Source: Nageia nagi
Taxonomy: Eukaryota > Pinophyta
DNA: 64,000 bases
Reading direction: 5' to 3'
Assembly: GCA_050084985.1 (NCBI GenBank)
Contig: JBITNC010000002.1
Location: 35,154,001-35,218,000 of the forward strand
In this document: positions 62,001 to 64,000 of the stretch, piece by piece
Layout: every line of letters begins with the position of its first letter
Position numbering within the stretch: position 1 is the first letter of the stretch
The notes under the pieces: model-generated
Told to the model about the DNA's origin: nothing
Database searches by the model: none
The model's input: the letters and a program-made list of their open reading frames with translations, nothing else
Position numbers and translations under genes: made by a program

Positions 62001-64000
62001 GGGCCTATTTGACGATTTTGACATTTATGATAGCATGGATTGTGAGGATAGCATGCCTGTTTCTGGAGATAAAGATGGTTCCTCAAATATCCTGGTACAG
62101 GATAGTCTCGAATCATCCACTCATGTGGTTTCAAAGCAAATAAGCACTTCCAAAAGTGGTAAAGTATGTCTGCAAATAAAGCAGCTGAGTGTATCTTCCT
62201 CTGCAAATGTCCTACAAAAGTTGAGACCCCATTTGGTGATGAATGAACATTTGATTGGCTGTGTTCAAGAGGCTCGTTTTGCTTGCTTTGGACCTCAGGA
62301 TATGGTGAGGAGTATGTGAATTTTAGGCTGAAATTTTGAATGGATGATACCTGCATAATTTGATATCCAATTCACAAGGGGTCTTGACTTTTATACTGAT
62401 AGAACTCTTCCAAGAGGCTTACAAATGAAGTCAGTTGTGATGCGCTTTGCAGGTGATTGTCATATCAATATGTGGGATTGAACTTTTTCAGGCTTCTCCA
62501 ACAACAGGAAACTCTTCAATAGTTTTTAAGAGATTAAAGTTCATCAATGGCGATATAACTTTTCAAAGTCAACCAACATGTGCCCTAGTTGTGACTTCTG
62601 CAAATCATGTCTCAATTGGAAATACAGAAGTGATAGTTTCACTGCATGACAAACTTTTTGGTGCCTTTTCTGATGGGTTGAGCTGTGAAAAACCTCAATA
62701 CTTGTTGCTTAAAGGTCCATATGCTTCCAAATTGCAAATTCTAAGCACCTGTCTGTTTGTCTTTGATATGTTAAATTTGCTGTAATCTCAATGACATTTA
62801 GCTTCATATTATTGTAGAATAACAATGGCTTGTAGCTATTGCTATAATTTTTTTGACTGTTTCAATCAAGACCATTCCGTCATTTTATTAATTAGGACCA
62901 AATTTTGCATTAAGTTTTTAATCTTGAGATAAGGTAACTCATTATTGATGATGGTGGCAATTCCTGGAGCATGACTAAAGACCAAGCAATTGATGGACAG
63001 GATAAGATTCAGTAGAATAAGCTTCCATCATCATGACATCCCTGAAGCAAATACTATTTAGTTGAAGCCGATGAGCCTTCTAGCAGTAGATGCATAATAG
63101 CTACACTTGAAGTAGGAAGCTGCAAATATATATTCAAAAATATTTTAGGAGTTCATCTTGGAAGTCTTTAAAAACTGATGCACAAACAACATTCTTAATG
63201 AACAAAGTTATTCAATATTTTGGATATGGTTTGAAATGTACGAGTAGGTGGTATTTAAATGGATCAAATAGTGACTTATTATTACAATATCCGAATATAG
63301 GGGCCTAATTTTCATTCTTTGGATCCTTAAAAGAAGTAAGTAGTGAATTTTGCATGCATTTATATTGTTAGTTTTTGGCCGACTTTAGTGCACATTTCCA
63401 TTGTTTGAGTTGTATAAATTTTGATGATATCGTAAGAGTTAAAGAGGGCAGAAATGACTTCAAAGATATTTTCTCATTTTCTGGTGGAGTATGTTGGCTC
63501 TCTTGCTGCATTGATATTTTCTCCTTTTAAAATTATATAAGATCTTATAAAAGTGGTGCATAGCTCCAACTTTGTGTGTTAAGGAAAACAATATATACCC
63601 TGAATTCTTGTAAATGACTTGGATCATGATGTTTTTATATGTACCCTGAACTCCTCAGTATGAACTCTTAATCCACTTAGAGAATAGTTTCATCTACACA
63701 GGTTTGGTGGGGTAATTTTTTTACCCTTAGGTCATTGGAAGTACTAATTGGAATTAGCAAATATGAAATCCACCCAAAAATGGAATTAATCATTATATTT
63801 GTTATATTGTTCTTTTTTATTGCATTGTTGCAAAATGCTCATCCATATTTGCTGTTTATGCTAAGCAGCTGGTAAATGAGAATGAACGTAACATGAATAT
63901 TGAATCTTATCTTTTCTTCTTTAAGGTGATGCTGATGGGCGTGTATATTTGAGCCCATTGTTCTGTCCAGAAATTAATATGCCTTCTTCAAGGATATTGT
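25867..64000 (+). CDS. host gene, 5 exons seen, possible FAAP100-like beta-propeller protein (3' end outside window)
   Basis: Coding exons are 25867-26022, 29680-29861, 61926-62304, 62453-62714 and 63926-64000+. The ATG is preceded immediately by an in-frame TGA. Every intron is GT...AG, and junction phases (0, 2, 0, 1) fit in order, giving 351 codons so far. The exon 1-2 product reads LVHIYCDAQLKVIWRFPADP, and exons 4-5 read HDKLFGAF and YLLLKGDADGRVYLSPL. These alternating strand-like segments suggest a beta-propeller. By eye they resemble the N-terminal half of FAAP100, the partner of FANCB and FANCL in the Fanconi anemia core complex (V-Y, FRFP, LFG, G-DG). Exon 3 carries an acidic, Ser-rich linker (FDIYDSMDCEDSMPVSGDKD). 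The E2F site at the start fits a repair or S-phase gene. The family call is an inference and could be wrong; the gene model is more secure. Confidence 0.6.
26023..27239. other. intron 1, 5' part
   Basis: Non-coding intron sequence with no recognised repeat. A plus-strand frame of 78 codons at 26523-26759 has no recognisable domain or splice support and is taken as chance. Confidence 0.5.
27245..28110 (-). pseudogene. Ty3/gypsy reverse-transcriptase fragment in intron 1
   Basis: On the minus strand it starts around 28110 with HDHVIHLILGSSP-like sequence upstream of RT. Then come SNSPYSVPMVMEKKKDDSWRM, FPIPAIDNLSDELHGA, FPKLDLRSSYHQIQV and, after a frameshift near 27545, VFLDDVLVYGKTW. Near 27250-27320 it reads RPITSKGLRGFLGLTSYY. 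This is the order of a Ty3/gypsy RT palm with the FxDD active site intact (FLDD). RNase H, integrase and LTRs are absent and several stops interrupt it, so it is a dead scrap, antisense to the host gene. Confidence 0.85.
28101..28193. repeat. 47-bp tandem duplication in intron 1
   Basis: Two adjacent copies (28101-28147 and 28148-28193) of TCTCTATTGCTAATGCATTA followed by TAG.CTTTTTTTTACCAAC. They differ at about two positions, so the duplication is recent. Confidence 0.9.
28194..29679. other. intron 1, 3' part
   Basis: AT-rich non-coding DNA. The last bases are a pyrimidine-rich tract and TTGCATTGTAG, a good acceptor for exon 2. No element ends were recognised. Confidence 0.5.
29680..29861 (+). 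other. exon 2 of host gene
   Basis: 182 nt, from acceptor TTGTAG to donor GTATAC. It opens GTGATATGGCG in phase 0 and encodes VIWRFPADPIFINLEKSRYR, then CLLVVTVDGYVWFLPD, ending in phase 2 (PE then AG). Strand-turn-strand patterns dominate. It joins in frame to exon 3 at 61926, 32 kb away. Confidence 0.65.
29930..30745. other. intron DNA with a short diverged direct repeat
   Basis: About 75-bp copies at roughly 30358-30432 and 30470-30544 share CAAGCAT.TATTA.ATATGGTT and TTTTACACCTTG.AG.A.ATGTTTAT. Part of this stretch is probably the decayed 5' LTR of the gypsy element whose primer site is at 30753, but without the other LTR its border cannot be set. Confidence 0.5.
30753..32176 (+). mobile_element. 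degenerate Ty3/gypsy, 5' internal part (interrupted)
   Basis: A primer-site-like GGTATCAGAGT lies at 30755. Gag-like sequence follows from about 30870: TWATKPFKL, then FKGNHDAEALDGWIQKLSSY and YFSVYNYLMRR, the N-terminal Gag pattern of plant gypsy elements. Multiple stops and frameshifts interrupt it. A last open stretch at 32103-32176 (CKCGATPSEVCDLLLAKPIF) may be protease-region sequence. The 12-kb element at 32177 cuts it, and a little of it resumes at 44198-44260. Confidence 0.6.
32172..32176. other. target-site duplication, left copy (atagg)
   Basis: The 5 bp directly before the LTR at 32177 are atagg, identical to 44198-44202 directly after the second LTR. This is the signature of one clean integration event. 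Confidence 0.95.
32177..33026 (-). repeat. 3' LTR of the 12-kb element
   Basis: 850 bp; on the plus strand it opens TGTTGCAAAG and closes GTCTACA. It carries four CGCCGGCG palindromes at 32752, 32773, 32793 and 32813. The two differences from the other LTR are a C/T near 32594/43765 and a T/C near 32682/43853. Frames inside it (for example 32688-32921) are accidental. Confidence 0.95.
33027..37300 (-). repeat. non-coding, repeat-rich 3' region of the 12-kb element
   Basis: It holds no domain on either strand. Diverged direct repeats recur. 'aGCAGAATGGGTTTCgTGATgAT' appears at about 33829 and 35162, with a weaker relative near 34460. 'tTTgcaATtgAagtATTTTGAa' appears at about 33637, 34265 and 34985. 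At 35690-36060 three about 130-170-bp copies share GACTTCCAATT, GGGGAGAgcAATTtCTTaCTCT and AATATGGAAGC. Poly-T runs occur at 33618, 34680 and 36700, and a 17-bp T run lies at about 37244. This kind of region sits between pol and the 3' LTR in Tat-lineage elements. Confidence 0.7.
37308..38279 (-). CDS. retroviral-type aspartic protease frame of the 12-kb element
   Basis: It starts at an ATG (38279) overlapping the last codons of Gag in a different frame. The catalytic segment reads RILIDEGSDVNII, with the active-site Asp in ID-x-GS. The family's downstream flap and hydrophobic motif follow as YNILLGRPWIQEMECVPSTF. A TAA at 38102-38100, shortly after the active site, splits the frame; it otherwise stays open to 37308. 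The rest, after about 37800, is charged, His/Lys-rich sequence with a second CxxH-like HHVYHHQLGHNNKHC. The protease would cut the Gag precursor. Whether the stop is a mutation or is bypassed is unknown. Confidence 0.75.
38261..41257 (-). CDS. 998-codon Gag with long N-terminal extension
   Basis: A single open frame. The retrotransposon Gag domain lies at roughly residues 690-850: IIPFTGNKDPKEHLRWF, then LAAQALEWYNNLP, FLQHFRIYI and VELKQSQNESIIDFVSRWRD. A CNYHHQKGHSTKHC knuckle of the CxxH type typical of Tat/Athila elements lies near residue 905. The first 600 or so residues are an acidic, Ser/Glu-rich region plus a Lys/Glu coiled coil (KLKEEAKLKEKNIELKEKEK) at about 560-600. That is far longer than a usual plant gypsy Gag of 300-500 residues. 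It would form the particle and bind RNA. It is intact while pol is gone, so it was probably under recent selection. Confidence 0.88.
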   Translation of the reverse strand: MLRTIKRPFNFIIMRFVLDALLNYVPFSIKVKPKIQRLCSHIAKSTLDTYSTSEIVKNDFCIDIEKLLAYLAKIEQCTIPLLQSSESLVRSHEELEYSSYIPSPSSWDEFDTKNNEPIIKIENSSTHLIKLKSCGASPFETIKPNESNLLSDESSINAKGLDATSYAKSYDSLELDTLMSSPQPWEEYDIKEEEFDMNLEDLSEHSSELQFHSPPLLEATRPSIDSHESHDILKFKDETCSFSSQVEIGEPHIRIKKSIDCIIESQEFQSQRNEKYKNKISKANTHELSNEHPCGEITHHDNDTKFYEEECCSNPLKIPSKYQTSLMKNWECDKEDSPTTNKLLRNIFYDEKAKNILQRASHKQQQACSSQDQHDKTFNEFVDKIRKEEMRQKHDVKTYVNQKSQAWVQLSSPLNYQVWRYQNSNLDQQKELPLESLDYQLQSPSSQTRITNPTYQKTLHRARSCLEDSDRMTLYSVRTSQTTPQCKISNKFFYDPYSCEKPSSQEKCRKALAKQFRVGEIPSFAELEAKRKHIERDCEETINFSKRYEDVQSKLKEEAKLKEKNIELKEKEKQELDKQRQIFDKVKQEVRNSWLLHEKSQQNKVQPSTTLRNPIQGHHLHSNLSSLPSSVLSRSSSDDESYNLDLKSERNTNHRRYRKHPQSSWTDNELEDFMKDFMNKEMNISRFQKLTYDNICNEPIHPSVPKKKLPYNFEMPKIIPFTGNKDPKEHLRWFKFSNYLISNDEDLMIRLFPMTLAAQALEWYNNLPRHSIYSFPQLANLFLQHFRIYIKEESSIMDLVELKQSQNESIIDFVSRWRDILYRMPYTLPQEELVKLFSQNCLRPIASILQIQRYNTLEEVIAQAVIIEKVKIEYGEITITRKEKYNKNEYCNYHHQKGHSTKHCLALRNRTQNSIKDNSLEVEDHTSISSQNLENYQDSLPPYQINTVSIVPNYSQVTHTWNPSNQPIIRIVGVDTGTQNIQEKQIDISYNPKCKFLH
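41258..42956 (-). repeat. leader of the 12-kb element with internal direct repeats
   Basis: Paired repeats: CTTCGACCTCCAATGGAGTG at about 42151 and 42257; AGATCGCTCGAAGCGCAAA at about 42378 and 42692; and a looser pair, GTGGAAGT.TTATGTGT...CCTC.TCTTACTAG, at about 42103 and 42547. No open frame. Such leaders can carry packaging and translation signals, but none is identifiable here. Confidence 0.7.
42961..43198. repeat. GC-rich minisatellite: 12 phased CGCCGGCG palindromes
   Basis: Cores start at 42963, 42983, 43004, 43027, 43047, 43067, 43087, 43110, 43130, 43150, 43170 and 43190. Spacing is 20 bp except for 21 or 23 bp steps. A higher-order unit of 83 bp (23+20+20+20) is visible. Some cores are CGCTGGCG or CGCCGACG. 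Linkers alternate between 'tttagttacagt', 'ttcaataccagt' and 'tttagttacaggaaa'. The array is rich in CpG within AT-rich DNA and lies just inside the 5' LTR, which itself carries four more copies. Confidence 0.95.
43348..44197 (-). repeat. 5' LTR of the 12-kb element
   Basis: 850 bp, same ends as its partner. Palindromes lie at 43923, 43944, 43964 and 43984. It is followed by target duplication atagg (44198-44202). Confidence 0.95.
44262..45406 (-). repeat. 3' LTR of RT-less gypsy derivative
   Basis: On the minus strand it opens TGTAATGTCCCC (45406), and on the plus strand its other end is TAATGTCCCAAACTAG, giving imperfect inverted ends, about 1,145 bp. It shares the AATGTCCCAAACTAG / AATATTCCCAAACTAG start with the solo LTR at 57105. 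A TATATAAAGG-type box is present on the minus strand near 44905. No target duplication was found. Confidence 0.7.
45800..46450. repeat. degenerate short-unit repeat inside the gypsy derivative
   Basis: Irregular units of about 24-30 bp of the form 'aaTGCAGtCcc...atcat(c/t)a' recur some 20 times (for example GCAGTCCCAAACGTCATTCC, GCAGTCCCAATTATCATAAA, GCAGCCCTAGATGCCATTAG). Unit lengths tend to be multiples of three, so both strands stay open: a 252-codon hydrophobic frame on the minus strand (45753-46511) and a 128-codon one on the plus. I take these frames as by-products of the repeat. Confidence 0.7.
46735..47385 (-). pseudogene. gypsy aspartic protease of the derivative element
   Basis: Two adjoining frames. 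The first (47385-47092) has VIMLIDGGATHNFID, the DGGATHNFI active-site motif of plant gypsy proteases (IDSGATHNFI in relatives). The second (47091-46735) has VFPIGRTPHMVLGAQWLHSL and NYQMLEMRF, the conserved C-terminal half. A stop separates them at about 47091. RT should follow but does not. Confidence 0.85.
47440..47690 (-). pseudogene. gypsy Gag C-terminus with zinc finger
   Basis: The minus strand encodes a Pro/Ser/Lys-rich linker, then KLCFLCKNLWEPSHRCLGKG. This is the CxxCxxxWxPxHRC finger typical of one clade of plant gypsy Gag proteins, followed by a stop. It is truncated upstream at the border with the copia element (47685-47695). Confidence 0.8.
47688..52288 (+). pseudogene. copia copy 3 Gag-Pol polyprotein, decayed
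   Basis: Gag (47688-48147) includes ISDDVQPHVQDSKDAVEAWK and VLRALPDTYHTFVTTLN. A knuckle with a stop follows (CLICVKKGHE*KNC, about 48178). The protease has WYVDSGASMHVIG (48420) and ends near 48730. Pre-integrase and integrase: 48830-48892 and 50039-50690 (CSTCITRKQHKLPF, FLMCIDDYSRKMWVY, NGVCERRNRTIFEMARSM). RT begins at 51140 (NVTWKLIELP, CKWVFKTKYKADG), but HQIKISFN is fused to MIDLGLLYY near 51440, so the part carrying YVDD is gone. RNase H spans 51734-52288 (GYRDADYGGSLDDRKSRIG, STTESEYC). Further stops are scattered throughout. Confidence 0.88.
48893..50038 (-). repeat. solo LTR nested in the copia copy 3 integrase
   Basis: About 1,146 bp with inverted ends TGTAA...TTACA. It aligns in reverse to 58817-60100: GACCCCACTGTGAGCCCCAA, ACTTGGAGAT, GTGGGAATCCCAAGG and the GTGGTTTCCA block. 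The copia frame reads up to ...aaggatATG before it and resumes ATGagcaaaagagg after it, so only 3 bp (ATG) are shared at the borders. There is no internal region: either a solo LTR left by recombination or a truncated copy. Confidence 0.85.
52304..52516 (+). repeat. 3' LTR of copia copy 3
   Basis: It opens TGTTAAGAGAAATAATACAT right after the polypurine tract ATGGAGGGG and contains TTGTATTTAAATCC (TATA-like). The right end is set at the last CA before hAT coding sequence resumes and could be 52509 or 52516. At about 210 bp it is short, and its end may be trimmed. Confidence 0.7.
52520..52955 (-). pseudogene. hAT transposase N-terminus with BED zinc finger
   Basis: The minus strand encodes MSSPQ, a stop, then RRDLCWAYTIATEVKGSNTC, NFCNEIITGCAFKIKFHF, VDVDLKR, MNAYLETQEQRKETKKREQA and a Pro-rich stretch PPSYPPPPLGFPSST. 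CNFC followed by KFHF is the start of the C2H2-like BED finger found at the front of plant hAT transposases. The protein stops at the copia LTR border near 52520 and no catalytic domain is in view. The two frames are joined by a small slip near 52730. Confidence 0.85.
52956..53790. other. probable 5' flank of the hAT element, non-coding
   Basis: No protein-like frame. A repeated 'aattGTGATTTTT.gga(g)a' motif occurs at 53285-53365. Two similar blocks, 'aaaactcatagataaactagaaaaa' and 'aaaactcaaaaaccattggaaaaa', lie near 53057 and 53115. No terminal inverted repeat could be placed. Confidence 0.45.
53800..55665. repeat. two diverged tandem copies, about 0.95 kb each
   Basis: Copy 1 (about 53800-54740) and copy 2 (about 54790-55665) run in parallel. 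Shared blocks: ATGATAGGATT, TTCAATGCTCTATC / TTTTGATGCTCTATC, ATTATTGCTTATTC / TACTATTGCTTGTTT, TATCTTGA.C.AAGGT, ACAGGCT.TTG.TA, CC.CATGAGCAT.AT and TGGACATT.AT at the ends. Frames in copy 1 (53935-54126 and 54239-54448) read as loosely coding, but I do not recognise a family. Confidence 0.6.
55666..56680. other. intron DNA without recognised content
   Basis: No domain, element end or RNA gene was identified. The right part (from about 56450) is probably the 3' non-coding tail of the LINE, whose RNase H ends at 56683 on the minus strand. Confidence 0.45.
56683..57104 (-). pseudogene. LINE RNase H domain
   Basis: Starting at KINFDGASKCNP, the frame keeps all four expected acidic positions: INFDGA (Asp), KVEGRALQVG (Glu), IVEGDSTNVI (Asp) and NVADILANLA (Asp). 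This is the RVT_3/RNase H type at the C-terminus of plant LINE ORF2. It is open to the stop at 56683, apart from a break near 57035-57060. It would have removed RNA from the RNA-DNA hybrid. Confidence 0.85.
57105..58251. repeat. solo LTR B inside the LINE
   Basis: 1,147 bp, opening TGTAATATTCC and closing GGAATATTACG, an 11-bp inverted pair with the last A changed to G. Flanks are ctttt (57100-57104) and ctttc (58252-58256), a 5-bp duplication with one change. It is related at its end to the LTR at 44262-45406. A TATA-like box on the minus strand (ATAAAAGGG near 57815) suggests the transcribed direction is minus. Confidence 0.85.
58257..58811 (-). pseudogene. LINE reverse-transcriptase C-terminal zinc-binding region
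   Basis: The minus strand reads WDLKAIPKQEVFVWRVVQN, a stop, then IDNLQKRGFQIPNRCFLC-like sequence and a shifted YHIFMECEYS. This is the zf-RVT pattern (W-R, LxxRG, CxxC, HxFxxC) of plant LINEs. It continues as the WxxRN-type spacer (KERNKKIFQN) towards RNase H. It contains frame slips. Confidence 0.8.
58812..58816. other. target-site duplication tggaa, left copy
   Basis: Identical to 60101-60105. Together they bracket the solo LTR at 58817-60100. Confidence 0.9.
58817..60100 (+). repeat. solo LTR A inside the LINE
   Basis: 1,284 bp, opening TGTGACATCCC and closing TCATTATA (the expected CA end is mutated). It is flanked by perfect tggaa duplications. It is the longest copy of the family also seen at 19880-20711 and, inverted, at 48893-50038. 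There is no internal region. Removing it restores the LINE reading EDGFPWDKIWDLKAI. Confidence 0.92.
60281..61925. other. 3' end of intron 2
   Basis: Mostly unassigned. At 60310-60400 a segment AAGTGGGTGTGAAGGCGCTT followed by CATGTTCAACTCCCACCC looks like a tRNA-type A/B box pair and has a relative at 12556-12632, hinting at a SINE. The stretch ends in ATAATGTTTGCAG, the exon 3 acceptor. Confidence 0.45.
61926..62304 (+). other. exon 3 of host gene
   Basis: 379 nt between TTTGCAG and GTGAGG. The first G completes an Arg codon from exon 2. It encodes PLKRMRESYPTEAKKAISGS, an acidic Ser-rich linker, VCLQIKQLSVSSSANVLQKL and HLIGCVQEARFACFGPQDM. It ends in phase 0. Confidence 0.65.
62305..62452 (+). 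other. intron 3 of host gene
   Basis: 148 bp, GTGAGG...GCTTTGCAG. An ordinary short intron, in contrast to its neighbour of 32 kb. Confidence 0.65.
62453..62714 (+). other. exon 4 of host gene
   Basis: 262 nt. It encodes VIVISICGIELFQASP, LKFINGDITFQSQPTCALVV, HVSIGNTEVIVSLHDKLFGA and PQYLLLK, ending one base into a Gly codon. The donor GTCCAT is weak, but the phase fits exon 5. The frame would otherwise run on to a stop at 62785. Confidence 0.6.
62715..63925 (+). other. intron 4 of host gene
   Basis: 1,211 bp, GTCCAT...TTCTTTAAG. No repeat or coding content was seen. Confidence 0.55.
63926..64000 (+). other. exon 5 of host gene (continues beyond window)
   Basis: It starts GTGATGCTGATGGG after a TTTAAG acceptor. 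Joined to the last G of exon 4 it gives KGDADGRVYLSPLFCPEI. It is open to the window edge. Confidence 0.6.

Overview
The window looks like nuclear DNA of a seed plant with a very large, repeat-filled genome, most likely a gymnosperm. Three things point there. The sequence is AT-rich and almost entirely nested, decayed retrotransposons. A single-copy-looking gene appears to carry an intron of about 32 kb. A tandem array of PPR (E-domain) gene fragments reads like the PPR genes I know from conifers. The species cannot be fixed from the sequence alone.

Layout. 1-7624: a decayed Ty1/copia element on the minus strand; its 3' LTR lies left of the window. 7625-13113: AT-rich DNA with little recognisable content except a three-copy 70-bp repeat. 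13114-19780: a second, plus-strand copy of the same copia family, also broken. 19880-20711: a partial LTR of a family that recurs at 48893-50038 and 58817-60100. 20712-22660: a 270-bp tandem array of PPR fragments. 22661-25866: mostly unassigned, with one more PPR scrap, ending in a short dispersed repeat and then the promoter of the only real host gene seen here.

Host gene (plus strand, 25867 to beyond 64000). Five exons join in phase at consensus GT/AG sites: 25867-26022, 29680-29861, 61926-62304, 62453-62714 and 63926-64000+. Together they give 351 codons so far. An exact E2F-type site sits 12 bp before the ATG. The protein has beta-strand-rich, propeller-like sequence, and by eye its N-terminus resembles the Fanconi anemia core-complex subunit FAAP100. 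That identification is tentative.

Intron 2 (29862-61925) is a stack of mobile elements. A degenerate plus-strand gypsy (primer-binding site at 30753) is interrupted by a complete 12,021-bp element (32177-44197). This element has two 850-bp LTRs that differ at only two positions by eye, a perfect 5-bp target duplication (atagg), a 998-codon Gag and a protease frame, but no reverse transcriptase or integrase. Its LTRs and leader carry a 20-bp-phased array of the palindrome CGCCGGCG. Next come an RT-less gypsy derivative (44262-47690, minus), a copia element (47688-52516, plus) with a solo LTR inside its integrase, a hAT transposase fragment (minus), a diverged two-copy repeat, and a LINE (minus) split by two solo LTRs. 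All the copia, gypsy and LINE coding regions are broken. The recent 12-kb element can only have moved with enzymes supplied from elsewhere.
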